From assembly GCA_046299415.1 (NCBI GenBank), contig JBKBII010000005.1, positions 62,001 through 126,000 on the forward strand: a stretch of DNA of 64,000 nt, written 5' to 3'. The DNA comes from JBKBII01 sp046299415. GTDB taxonomy: Bacteria; Pseudomonadota; Gammaproteobacteria; Ectothiorhodospirales; Ectothiorhodospiraceae. A model generated the notes under the pieces. The model saw nothing but the letters and a program-made list of their open reading frames with translations, was not told the origin of the DNA and made no database searches. Position 1 is the first letter of the stretch. The number at the start of each line of letters is the position of its first letter. Positions 9,316 through 17,958 of this stretch are shown here, piece after piece. Made by a program: the position numbers and the translations under genes.

Positions 9316-10014
9316 TCAGTCGAATTCCACCTCCGAACCCGCCAACATCGGCACAAATTGCACCGCGTCTAGTACTTCACGCTGCACCGTATCGTCCATT
9401 CGAATGTAGCGCTCGAGCCGTTGCTCTCCCTGACCGACCTCGATCGGCGCAACCAACGCCGCGCCCTCGGCCAGCTGCTCGAACAACGCATCAGGAATCC
9501 CACGCGGAGCCGCCGTAACGACGATTGCATCGAACGGCGCCTTGCTCGGCCAGCCCTCAGCGCCATCGCCAAATCGAATTGACACGTTATCGATGCGCAA
9601 CTGCATCAACCGCTCGCGCGCGCGACGACTCAACGCCTGAATACGCTCGACACTGAACACGCGCTGCGCGATACAACCCAAAACGGCACTCTGATACCCC
9701 GAACCCGTCCCGATCTCGAGCACGCGGCCGAGCCCCGGGCGTCCTATCATGACGGCCTCGGTCATCCTCGCAACGATCCACGGCTGGCTGATCGTTTGGC
9801 GATAACCGATCGGCAAAGCCGTATTGTCGTAAGCACGGTGGGCCAACGATTCCTCGACGAACCGATGTCGCGGAACCGACTGAATTGCGGCCAGCACGCG
9901 CTCATCACGAATGCCACGTTCGCGTAGCAGGCGGAGCAACTGGTCACGCGCCCCGCGCGGTGCAAATGTGGGTTCCGGTTCGGGTTTGGGAGGCAGACCT
10001 TGCCAACGCTTCAT
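9316..10014 (-). CDS. pcm: Protein-L-isoaspartate O-methyltransferase
   Basis: A cytosolic SAM-dependent enzyme that methylates isoaspartyl residues in damaged proteins, starting their repair. At 232 residues it is close to the usual length. Family signatures are VEESLAHRAYDNTALPIGY, QTISQPWIVARMTE, the SAM-binding VLEIGTGSGYQSAVL, and a C-terminal LVAPIEVGQGEQ region. Its ATG overlaps the surE stop by four bases (10011-10014), so the two are translationally coupled in the surE-pcm-yqaA-nlpD-rpoS operon. Confidence 0.96.
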   Translation of the reverse strand: MKRWQGLPPKPEPEPTFAPRGARDQLLRLLRERGIRDERVLAAIQSVPRHRFVEESLAHRAYDNTALPIGYRQTISQPWIVARMTEAVMIGRPGLGRVLEIGTGSGYQSAVLGCIAQRVFSVERIQALSRRARERLMQLRIDNVSIRFGDGAEGWPSKAPFDAIVVTAAPRGIPDALFEQLAEGAALVAPIEVGQGEQRLERYIRMDDTVQREVLDAVQFVPMLAGSEVEFD

Positions 10015-10988
10015 GCCGACGACGACCTCGTTCCGGGAATCATCAAGTCACCAACGACCCGTTCGTCACTCGTCACGTGCACCTCTGCCCCTCTGGCCGT
10101 CCTCGACCCTTCCTCGATGACCCCATCTCGTCGTTCGTCGCCATCCCCGTGCGGCTCCACCGTTTCGATCCAGCGCGCGACGGCCTCCATCGCCCGAAAA
10201 CTCGTCAAATCGACGTGAATCGGCGTAATCGACGCATAACCTTCGCGGATCGCGTGAAAATCTGTTCCCGGGCCACAATCCTGTTCAGCCCCCGCTTGAC
10301 CCACCCAGTACACCGGCCGTCCGCGAGGATCCGTCGTCGCGACAACGGGCTCCGCGCGATGCCGATTACCCAGCCGGGTCACCTGCACACCGCGTAACTG
10401 GTCAAGCGGCAAGTCGGGCACGTTGATATTGAGGATCGTCGCCGGCGGCAGACTCAACCGATTGAGTCGGTCCAGAACGTCGAGCACCACCGCCGCCGCT
10501 GTCGCAAAGTGACGCGGCCGGCCGGGTGCACCACCGCCGTACTCGCTCCCAACGAGGGCTTCGCCCACCGTCGCGCTCGAACCCGCAACAGGCGCAGGTC
10601 GAGCCGCTAGCGACACAGCCAAAGCGGGCAAGCCCAGATGACGGCCTTCCATCGCCGCAGCAACCGTCCCGGAATACAGCACATCGTCGCCGAGATTCGC
10701 TCCTGAATTGATGCCCGAAACGACCAAATCCGGCTCCTGTTCAAGCAACCCCGTCAGCGCCAGATGAACACAATCGGTCGGCGTGCCATTGACACAAAAC
10801 GCCCTGTCCTCGACGACCCGCACCCGAAGAGGATGCTCAAGCGTCAAGGAATTGCTCGCACCGCTGCGATCGCGGTCGGGCGCAACCACGGCGACGCGAT
10901 TGGCGCCAAAACGGGCCCGCATCGCGCGCGCGAGCTCAAGCAGGCCCTGCGCGTGCACGCCGTCATCGTTGGATAACAACACTCGCAT
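10011..10988 (-). CDS. surE: 5'/3'-nucleotidase SurE with C-terminal extension
   Basis: A metal-dependent nucleotidase acting on nucleoside 5'- and 3'-monophosphates. The start is set at 10988 so that the protein begins MRVLLSNDDG, the invariant N-terminus carrying the metal-binding Asp-Asp. The SGINSGANLGDDVLYSGT block, with the metal-binding Asn, is present. The protein is 325 residues, whereas SurE is usually about 250. An extra ~25-residue Gly/Ala/Arg-rich loop follows LAVSLAARPAP, and a ~60-residue charged tail follows the conserved core. It is the first gene of the operon and is divergent from the Smr gene. Confidence 0.95.
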   Translation of the reverse strand: MRVLLSNDDGVHAQGLLELARAMRARFGANRVAVVAPDRDRSGASNSLTLEHPLRVRVVEDRAFCVNGTPTDCVHLALTGLLEQEPDLVVSGINSGANLGDDVLYSGTVAAAMEGRHLGLPALAVSLAARPAPVAGSSATVGEALVGSEYGGGAPGRPRHFATAAAVVLDVLDRLNRLSLPPATILNINVPDLPLDQLRGVQVTRLGNRHRAEPVVATTDPRGRPVYWVGQAGAEQDCGPGTDFHAIREGYASITPIHVDLTSFRAMEAVARWIETVEPHGDGDERRDGVIEEGSRTARGAEVHVTSDERVVGDLMIPGTRSSSA

Positions 10989-11080
10989 GACTGATTCCAA
11001 TTGTGGATCCGTGCAAAACACAACGAACGCGCCAGATCCTCAGCACCGCCCGGACCCACGCAGCCCCAACAAAGCGCCAC

Positions 11081-11086
11081 TATACT
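11081..11086 (+). promoter_or_regulatory. Possible -10 element of the Smr gene
   Basis: TATACT lies 50 bases before the Smr-protein ATG in the short surE/smr divergent region. No good -35 is seen at 16-18 bases upstream, so this is a weak call. Confidence 0.25.
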
Positions 11087-11136
11087 GAACCCTCACGCCC
11101 GCCGACGACGTCCGACCGACACGACCGAGCGACATC

Positions 11137-11874
11137 ATGGCCCGACGCGCATCCAAAAGCCCTTCGCGCAACTCGGCCGACAGCCGCACACAGCGATTGA
11201 CACGGGCGGCTGGCGCGTGCCGAGGCCCAGGCTCATCGGCGACAGCCGAGAAAGGCCTAGCCCTGAGCGACGCCGATCGCGCGCTATTCCGGGCAGCCAT
11301 CGGCGCTGAAGAACCCGACTGGAAAACACCCGATGAGGACGCTGCGACCGGTCCCGGCGTGAACCCTGATCCGCCCCCCCCGATCGCGCTCCAACGGCGT
11401 CTCGACGAACAGCGCCTGTTGTCCGAATTTCGCCGCGACCCATTAACTCTCGACGGTAAACCGCTCGACCTTCAGCCGGGGGACACGTTGCGCCACCGGC
11501 GCGATGGCGTATCCGAACGTCAACTCAGGCGCCTGGCACGTGGCGATTTTCGTGTCGACGACGAAATCGACCTGCATGGTCTCGATCGCCACGGTGCGCG
11601 AGACGCCCTTCGACAGTTTCTCGCCCGTGCCGACGAAACCGGGAGAACCTGCTTGCGCATCATTCACGGCAAAGGCCTGCGCTCAAGCGCCGAGGGCCCA
11701 GTGTTAAAAAAAATCGTCGACCACGAATTGCGCCAACGCGACCGCGTGCTCGCATTTGTATCGGCCCCACCGAACGCGGGCGGAACCGGCGCCGTGCTCG
11801 TCCTGCTGCGGCGTCAACGTCCACGAATCCTCGGCATCGTTGACGACGACCAAAACGACTTCGAAACATCCTAA
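11137..11874 (+). CDS. Smr-domain protein
   Basis: A 245-residue protein with a C-terminal Smr (small MutS-related) domain, of the stand-alone SmrA/YdaL-like type found in gammaproteobacteria. Smr domains are nicking nucleases for DNA or RNA. The domain spans residues about 140-235 and shows the DLHGLDRHGARDAL motif, IIHGKG, and GGTGAVLVLLRR. Residues 1-110 are low-complexity. The gene is divergent from surE. The biological substrate is unknown. Confidence 0.88.
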   Translation: MARRASKSPSRNSADSRTQRLTRAAGACRGPGSSATAEKGLALSDADRALFRAAIGAEEPDWKTPDEDAATGPGVNPDPPPPIALQRRLDEQRLLSEFRRDPLTLDGKPLDLQPGDTLRHRRDGVSERQLRRLARGDFRVDDEIDLHGLDRHGARDALRQFLARADETGRTCLRIIHGKGLRSSAEGPVLKKIVDHELRQRDRVLAFVSAPPNAGGTGAVLVLLRRQRPRILGIVDDDQNDFETS

Positions 11875-12665
11875 AGGCCGATCGCGAGCCCGCATTTAAA
11901 AAACAGAATATTTTTCCACGCGACGCAACCGACAAAGAACCTTGACGAGTCGCCACATCGGAATCGTGGCGCCTGACCACAACCCGGGCGTGTCACCCCA
12001 GAACGAGGCGTCTGAACGGCTCTTCGACGCACCGACCGGGGCAAACTTTTGCGCAGACCTAAGCCTCAGCGCATCACCGGGACTCGGTTTGGAGATGCCC
12101 CCGACGCGGTGACGCGCTTGACCCCGTTCCTCGCCGCACACGTCACGACACGGGGCTGGAACCGGCAGGCACACCGGCGCGGCTGAACGCGTGCGCCAAC
12201 CACGCTGGCGCCACGTATTGATCCTTCAGACGCGCGACACGCAGCCGTTGGCCATACTCGCACCGTACCGTACCGCCTCGTTACCGAGGCCACAGTCTGC
12301 CATCGGCCCCAAAAGCCGACGATTCAGTCGCAATCGACCAGCCCTGGACACATTGACCAGCAGATTGCCCGCAATCCACCCGATACAACCACCCTGCCAA
12401 TCGATGGCCGTCCACTCGAACAGTCGGATTGTTGACCATCGCGCAGATCTGTCAGTCTATTGCTATGTACTCATACGCAAGACTCAGACACCGTGGGCGT
12501 CAAGATTTCGGACTCACCGATCAGCAAAAGGGCGATTCCAGCAAGGCACCCGGTGTCGACGGCCCTGTTATTAAAAGCCCTGCGATAGACACGGCTTTGC
12601 GAATCATGTACAAGACTTCTACAAACAACCGGTATCACCGTCTTATCTCACCAGAGGTCACGGAA
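11875..12665. other. Long intergenic region before the DUF3365 lipoprotein
   Basis: About 790 bases with no supportable gene. Features seen are a small hairpin (CGCCAC at 11951-11956 with GTGGCG at 11966-11971) and a possible promoter for the next gene (TTGACC at 12432-12437, 18-base spacer, TCTATT at 12456-12461). The open frame of the next gene extends back to 12429, but that part lacks protein-like features. Confidence 0.35.
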
Positions 12666-13433
12666 ATGACGACACCCGCGAAGTCAAATGGAACACCTGT
12701 CGCAATGTTCGAGAGTGGATCAAAACGAGCTCTCACCCACGCCGCAGATTGGGCTCGTCGCGCGCGACCGCTTGCGTTCATCAGCATGATCGGGATCACT
12801 GCGTTGAGCCTGACTGCCTGCGCGCCCGGCGGCGAAAATGCTGAAGCCGCCGCAAAAGATCCTGCAACCTTCGAAACCGAAACCGATCGCAGCCTCAACA
12901 ACGCGGCCGAAGTCGCCACGATCGACGAAGAGCGAGTCAACGCTCAGATCGACGCCTACGCCGACGTGATCCGCGAATTCGCTGAAGCCCTGCAAGGCCA
13001 TCTGCAAAGCGCGATGGCTGAGGGCGGCCCTGGAAATGCCATCTCCGTCTGCAACCAGGTCGCACCGCAGATCGCCGCCGAAATCAGCGATTCGCGAAAC
13101 CTCGAGATGGGTCGCACCAGTCTGCGAGTCCGCAACACATCCAACGAACCCGACCAGTGGGAACGCCTTGTCCTCGAAGACTTCGACCGGGCACGAGCCG
13201 AAGGCAAGCCCGCCCAAGGTCTTCGCCACCACGAAGTGGTCGTCGAAGACGGGCAGCCAGTGCTGCGATACATGCAGGCGATTCCGACCGGCGGACTCTG
13301 CCTGACCTGTCACGGGGCCGAACTCCACGCCGACGTCAAGCCCGCGCTTGAGCGCCTCTATCCCGATGATCGCGCCGTCGGTTTTGCCGAAGGCGACGTG
13401 CGCGGTGCGTTCACAATTCGCCAGCGCATGTGA
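12666..13433 (+). CDS. DUF3365 (Tll0287-like) haem-binding lipoprotein
   Basis: A 255-residue predicted periplasmic lipoprotein consisting of a DUF3365 domain, a haem c-binding sensor fold. The ATG at 12666 follows an AGAGGT ribosome-binding site. The N-terminus carries a twin-Arg/hydrophobic signal ending in a lipobox (LSLTAC). The domain contains SVCNQVAPQIA, SLRVRNTSNEPDQWE, and the haem attachment motif CLTCH with Cys212, Cys215 and His216. In most proteins this domain is the sensor part of a kinase or cyclase; here it stands alone. A redox or small-gas sensing or electron-carrying role is inference. The gene has its own promoter region and probably its own terminator at 13602-13623. Confidence 0.85.
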   Translation: MTTPAKSNGTPVAMFESGSKRALTHAADWARRARPLAFISMIGITALSLTACAPGGENAEAAAKDPATFETETDRSLNNAAEVATIDEERVNAQIDAYADVIREFAEALQGHLQSAMAEGGPGNAISVCNQVAPQIAAEISDSRNLEMGRTSLRVRNTSNEPDQWERLVLEDFDRARAEGKPAQGLRHHEVVVEDGQPVLRYMQAIPTGGLCLTCHGAELHADVKPALERLYPDDRAVGFAEGDVRGAFTIRQRM

Positions 13434-13794
13434 TCTCGACAGCCCCACCCAATGCCAATGCCATAGGGGCGCGAGCCCTGTGCCGCAGCCAGCGCGATTC
13501 ACAGGCCTAAGCGCCACGCCGCAATCGCTTTGTAAAACCCAGATCGCTTTCTGAGACCCAGAAGTCTACGGCCTCGGCGACGGTCTTGACCCTAGGCTTG
13601 ATCGACCCGCTTCGGCGGGTCGAATCATTTGCGAGTTTCATGCGGCACATTCGCGCGATGCATACCAACGGCCCCAACGGTCAACTCTCAGCACCCAACG
13701 ACACCACCCGCATACACCTCTGGACACCCCCGCGCTTTTCGCCGACGAGCCGTGCGCCAATCGGCCCACGACGCAGGACCTCAGTCCTGCCTCG
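13434..13794. other. Convergent intergenic region with hairpin
   Basis: This region lies between the 3' ends of the DUF3365 and SRPBCC genes. It contains the TTCG-loop hairpin listed separately. I see no gene in it. Confidence 0.5.
13602..13623. terminator. Hairpin with TTCG tetraloop, likely terminator
   Basis: TCGACCCGC (13602-13610), loop TTCG, GCGGGTCGA (13615-13623): nine perfect pairs closed by a very stable tetraloop, followed by AATCATTT. It sits between two convergent genes. The weak T run makes termination likely but not certain. Confidence 0.6.
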
Positions 13795-14223
13795 TCATAC
13801 GGCAGGCTCACCTACGTTGCGCGCCGCGACATGGCGCGCGAAGTTGTCGAGGATGGACTGCCAGCCCGCGCGCTGCATCTCCAGCGGAAACTCGTTCTCG
13901 GGATCGAAGGCGACGCGTACCCGCACGCCGTCCGCCGTCTCCTCAAAATCCACCCGTGCGTGGCGGTCGCCGAAGTTGTATTCAAGGCAGCGAAGCGGCT
14001 CGATGCGGGTGTATGTGCCCTCGAAGTCGAAGCCGTGGCTGCCGTCACGCGCTTCCATGCGCCAGCAGAACGCGCCGCCTGCGCGCAGATCGACGGTGGC
14101 GCGCGGGCAGTGCCAGTCGCTAGAGGCGGCGTTCCACTGCACGATGTCGTCAGGTGTGGTGTAGGCACGCCAGACCTCGGCGAGCGGGGCCGCGATGGTG
14201 GTTTCGATGGTGATCGTCTGCAT
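13795..14223 (-). CDS. SRPBCC / AHSA1-family protein
   Basis: A 142-residue single-domain protein of the START-like SRPBCC fold, AHSA1 branch. These proteins bind hydrophobic ligands or act as small chaperone-like factors. The start at 14223 gives the canonical N-terminus (TITIETTIAAPLAEVWRAYT) followed by DIVQWNAAS. It ends with GWQSILDNFARHVA, the usual family C-terminus. A longer reading from 14310 adds residues with no family match. It is monocistronic and divergent from the LOV gene. No specific ligand can be assigned. Confidence 0.9.
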   Translation of the reverse strand: MQTITIETTIAAPLAEVWRAYTTPDDIVQWNAASSDWHCPRATVDLRAGGAFCWRMEARDGSHGFDFEGTYTRIEPLRCLEYNFGDRHARVDFEETADGVRVRVAFDPENEFPLEMQRAGWQSILDNFARHVAARNVGEPAV

Positions 14224-14389
14224 GGCTAGCGCCTGTGGTGGGGTATCGAAGCACGTGCGGTCGCAGCAGGTCCACGTCGCGCTGCGGACCATCGCCGGCA
14301 CCAGCCGCATGAAATCGATTCGCCTGTGTCCGTCCGGTCACCAAAACGGCATAATCGTCCGATCGCCCGAAAACTTGTAAACATTCACC

Positions 14390-14920
14390 ATGCCTCGACG
14401 GATTGATCCCGACCTGTTACTTCTCGCCATCGATGCCTCGCAGGATGGCATCGTAATCGCCGAGCGAGAGGGTTCGGACACCATCTTGATATACGTCAAC
14501 GCGGCCTTCGAGCGACTAACCGGCTATCGCGCCGAAGACATTCTGTTTCAGGATTGTCGCTTCTTGCAGGGCGAGGATCGCAACCAGCCCGCTCGCGCTG
14601 AGATTCGCAAGGCTCTGGCCAAAAACAAACCGTGTCGCGTCCGTCTGCGCAATTACCGCAAAGACGGCTCGTTGTTCTGGAATGAACTATCGATCACCCC
14701 AATCCAACATCCCGACGACGGCATCACCTACTATGTCGGTGTCCAGAAAGACATTAGCGATCTCGTCGCCGCCCTCGAACGCCTGGAAGCGCTGGAAACC
14801 GCTGCATCTCGCGCACTCAAGGAGCCGCCAGACCTTATCACCACAGACACTGACCACGCCAGCACATCCGCCGCGAACACGTCTACCGCTCAGTCCACCT
14901 CCCGCGCCCGTTCCGGGTGA
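14390..14920 (+). CDS. Short LOV-domain photoreceptor protein
   Basis: A 176-residue protein made of one PAS/LOV domain (residues about 10-125) and a short helical tail of about 50 low-complexity residues. The flavin-adduct cysteine is present at residue 56 in DCRFLQG; the usual motif is NCRFLQG. The flavin-contacting motifs YVNAAFERLTGY, RNYRKDGSLFWNEL and YYVGVQKDIS are present, including the Gln needed for signal transmission. No kinase, GGDEF or DNA-binding output domain is attached, so it is a short-LOV type. It probably senses blue light through FMN and signals by dimerisation; the partner is unknown. The ribosome-binding site is weak. Confidence 0.88.
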   Translation: MPRRIDPDLLLLAIDASQDGIVIAEREGSDTILIYVNAAFERLTGYRAEDILFQDCRFLQGEDRNQPARAEIRKALAKNKPCRVRLRNYRKDGSLFWNELSITPIQHPDDGITYYVGVQKDISDLVAALERLEALETAASRALKEPPDLITTDTDHASTSAANTSTAQSTSRARSG

Positions 14921-15166
14921 ATCGAACGCCCGTTCCGAGTTAAACGAAAGCCTCGCCGGACCGAACGAAAACGACGAGATCGGTAGACGACGAAAACTCG
15001 TTTTAGATTGCAGGCGGATACCTGAAACCTCAAATGCGTCGTTTGGCCAAGGCCGCGTTTCAACGAGCCAATCCAACCGAGGCTATCGACAGAACCGGGC
15101 CTGCCATCCACCGACTCCGCACGACGCCATCAGCGCAGCGCCAACCTGCTCAGCCCCGCAATCTCG

Positions 15167-16726
15167 TCAACCACGGTCACCATCGGGCGCTGCCGCTGCC
15201 TTCGCCGCATCGTGGACTGGCGCGATCGCCTCAAGCACCGTCGTCGCGAACGCTCCCGGCGGCAGTTCGAACCGCAGCTCGACTCGACTCGACTCGCGAT
15301 CGACAACGCGCCATTCAAAATCCCTAACGACCATTCGCAGCGGGCGCCGCGCAGCCTCAAGACCGACGTCGGCCAAGGCCCGCTCCAGTGGTGCATAGCG
15401 CGCCAGCACCATGCCTTCGATAGCGGGAGGCGACGCCAGCCCCGCAGCCGTATCCCTCTCGCGACCTCGTCCGACTAAGGGCCCAGACGTGTGCACATCA
15501 CCTATCGCGAAACGTTGCCGCAGATCGCGATCGAGACCCGGCTCATCACAGACAAAAAAGCTTCCGGTGCCATCGAGCTGCACGCGCTCACCCGGTAGCA
15601 GGCGAGCCCAGCTACCGTCGCGAACCCGCGCCGCCAGCACCGCGTTGAATACGGCCGAACGCAACGCCGACCATGCGAGCGAAGCCGAGTTTCGATCCCG
15701 GCCAAAACCCCGACGCCTCGCACCACCGCGCCGGGTTCGAGTTGATGCAGGGTTCCCCCCAGCAGCTACGGACGCTTCTGCGACAGAGTCTGCCGTGGCG
15801 AGCAGCCCGGCAGCCAACCGGTTTATCCCATCAACTAGATTGCGTCGCCCAAACCGCTGCGCACCAAAGTAATTCGGCACGCCGTCCGCGACGATCGCCG
15901 CGACACGATCACCGATTCGCTCAGCGAAAACAGCGCGCGCTTCGGCCTCGGCGCCCGCATCCTCTACATCGTTGATCTCGTCATCCGTGATTCCACCACC
16001 GATCGGCTCGATCACGATCCGAAAACGATTACCCCGCAAAAAACCCGTCTGCAATTTGCGCGAATGCCAAGCGCCACGAACCACTCGAACGCTGACAGTC
16101 GACCCACCATCACCAGAAAACCGCGCAGCCAAAGCCATGTTCAGCCGATGCAGCGCCGCCTCCGCGACATCCCGCACAGGACTCTCGGGATCGTCGCTTT
16201 GTGCTTCGTCAGCAACACCAAGGCCGCAAACACGCGGCGCACGATCACGAGCATGGGGTGTTCGATTGTCGAACGATTCGATAGAGGGTGCCTGCAGCGG
16301 AGCGGAAAGATCGGCAGCCGTCTGTTTTTCTTCATCGAGCTGTGGCCGCGTCGCGTAGGGCCAGCGCACGCTGAACCATTGCCGCGCTCGCGCATGACGA
16401 TCTTTACGCCCCGCGAAACCCACATCGACCGCGCGCACTCCAACGGCCTCGGCCAGCGCACGCGCCACCGTATCACTGTTCTCGCTAACCTTCTCGATCT
16501 CGACCCACAGATGCTCACCTGAGCCGCAAGGCTCCAGAGCAGGCAGCTCCTCTACGACAAAATCATCGGGCGTGCGCCTGATCACGATGCCCTGTGCCAA
16601 AGGCGTCCACGGCATCGGCCGATCGCCCGCCGCGAGTTCGAGCTGCTCCCGCCAACCATCCAGCGTTCGTGGTGTGTGGCCCTCCAAGACAACTCTTGCG
16701 TCGTCACCCGTCGTGGACCGTGTCAT
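15167..16726 (-). CDS. truD: tRNA pseudouridine(13) synthase TruD, enlarged
   Basis: This enzyme converts U13 of tRNA-Glu to pseudouridine. The TruD signature AGRKDRHA is at residues 105-112, with the catalytic Asp at 109. The GNRFRIVIEP stretch and the later NYFGAQRFGR motif are also typical. The length is 519 residues against about 350 in E. coli. The excess lies in low-complexity insertions near residues 130-185 and 290-340. The ATG overlaps the tsaB stop (16723-16726), so the genes are coupled. It is the last gene of the mrcB-TPR-yoaA-tsaB-truD run. Confidence 0.93.
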   Translation of the reverse strand: MTRSTTGDDARVVLEGHTPRTLDGWREQLELAAGDRPMPWTPLAQGIVIRRTPDDFVVEELPALEPCGSGEHLWVEIEKVSENSDTVARALAEAVGVRAVDVGFAGRKDRHARARQWFSVRWPYATRPQLDEEKQTAADLSAPLQAPSIESFDNRTPHARDRAPRVCGLGVADEAQSDDPESPVRDVAEAALHRLNMALAARFSGDGGSTVSVRVVRGAWHSRKLQTGFLRGNRFRIVIEPIGGGITDDEINDVEDAGAEAEARAVFAERIGDRVAAIVADGVPNYFGAQRFGRRNLVDGINRLAAGLLATADSVAEASVAAGGNPASTRTRRGGARRRGFGRDRNSASLAWSALRSAVFNAVLAARVRDGSWARLLPGERVQLDGTGSFFVCDEPGLDRDLRQRFAIGDVHTSGPLVGRGRERDTAAGLASPPAIEGMVLARYAPLERALADVGLEAARRPLRMVVRDFEWRVVDRESSRVELRFELPPGAFATTVLEAIAPVHDAAKAAAAPDGDRG

Positions 16727-17958
16727 TCCAACTCCGGCGGCGGCCGCTGATCAGAATCCTGCTGCCTAGCGATCGCTCGCTCTTGTCGCGTCTCGGCGAC
16801 ACGATCGCGATGATAGATCGGCTCGGCGCGCCAGGCCTCGCAGCCCAGCTCGTCCAAGGGACGTGAAAGCGCCAGACGAGCAATGTCACGAGCCTGAGGC
16901 CAAGCCGTCGACGAAACGACGGTCTTGCGAACAGCTTCCGGCTCACGAGCCTCGAACCAGGCCTCGCGAAATCCAGCGACATCGCTGCAGATCACTTCGA
17001 GATCCCCAGAACCACGGACAAAGGCGTCGCCACCCGCCCGATCGCCCGCCGATTCGCTCACCCATTCGGCCGAATGATGGACTGCACTGCTGGCCATGCC
17101 AACATGCCCGCCGGTCGTACCCCTCGACACCTCACCCGAGGCAGAGCCCAAATCACCGTGTGATGCACGATGCATCGTGCGATCCAAAGTTCGTCCCGGA
17201 ACACGACTCGAAGCATGACCCGACACGCCATACGACGTAAGCCGCTGCAAAGCCATCGCTGGTGTCTCGAGCCGCTCCATCGTCAAAGGCGAGAACGCCA
17301 CCACCTCTCCACCCGCAGCCTGCGTACCGACAGACGGCCCGAACTGCACCAGGTAGGCACCCGAATACGCCTCCCCCATCCGTGCGTCTCGCACCACCCA
17401 CACCACAACCTCTAGCGGACGGCGCGAACGCTGGGGTTGTCGTCCCACGTCCAACCCTCTCAGATGATTCGACGACGAAGTTGGCGGCGCTGACGGCTGT
17501 CCCATCACCACGGCGAATCGTCCATGCCCCTCAAGCCGGGGTTTCGCCACCGACTCCAGCTGCATAGATTCCGGATCGTGGGCTTCTGGTCGCGTGGCAA
17601 AATCCGGCGCCGCGGCACGATCGGCCCACGAATCCACCGCACCCAACGCCGCACCCGCGAGACTCGAGACCGGAACTAACGGGCGATCGAGCGCAAACGC
17701 CAGGCCCTGTGCCGCCGCAAAACCGAGACGAACTCCCGTAAACGCACCGGGGCCCCGCCCGACGGCCACCGCATCGAGATCAGGCAACGACCAACCGGCC
17801 TCCGCCAACAAGGTCCGCGCCATCGGCAACAGGCGCTCACCATGACGACGAGGCGCATGTTCAGCACGCCAGCGAAGATCAACGTCGCGACCCGATGAAT
17901 CGGCCAACGCAACCGAGCACCAGTCAGAACCCGTTTCCAGTGCCAGTACTCGCGTCAT
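16723..17958 (-). CDS. tsaB: tRNA threonylcarbamoyladenosine biosynthesis protein TsaB, enlarged
   Basis: TsaB is the scaffold partner of TsaD and TsaE in making t6A at position 37 of ANN-decoding tRNAs. The N-terminus is typical: LALETGSDWCSVAL, HGERLLPM, DAVAVGRGPGAFTGVRLGFAAAQGLA. The C-terminus also fits (PIYHRDRVAET, equivalent to the usual PVYLR region). The protein is 411 residues, whereas TsaB is usually about 230. The extra ~180 residues form a Gly/Ser/His-rich insertion between about 115 and 340. Its ends overlap those of yoaA and truD by four bases each. No RimI-type acetyltransferase domain is fused to it. Confidence 0.92.
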   Translation of the reverse strand: MTRVLALETGSDWCSVALADSSGRDVDLRWRAEHAPRRHGERLLPMARTLLAEAGWSLPDLDAVAVGRGPGAFTGVRLGFAAAQGLAFALDRPLVPVSSLAGAALGAVDSWADRAAAPDFATRPEAHDPESMQLESVAKPRLEGHGRFAVVMGQPSAPPTSSSNHLRGLDVGRQPQRSRRPLEVVVWVVRDARMGEAYSGAYLVQFGPSVGTQAAGGEVVAFSPLTMERLETPAMALQRLTSYGVSGHASSRVPGRTLDRTMHRASHGDLGSASGEVSRGTTGGHVGMASSAVHHSAEWVSESAGDRAGGDAFVRGSGDLEVICSDVAGFREAWFEAREPEAVRKTVVSSTAWPQARDIARLALSRPLDELGCEAWRAEPIYHRDRVAETRQERAIARQQDSDQRPPPELE

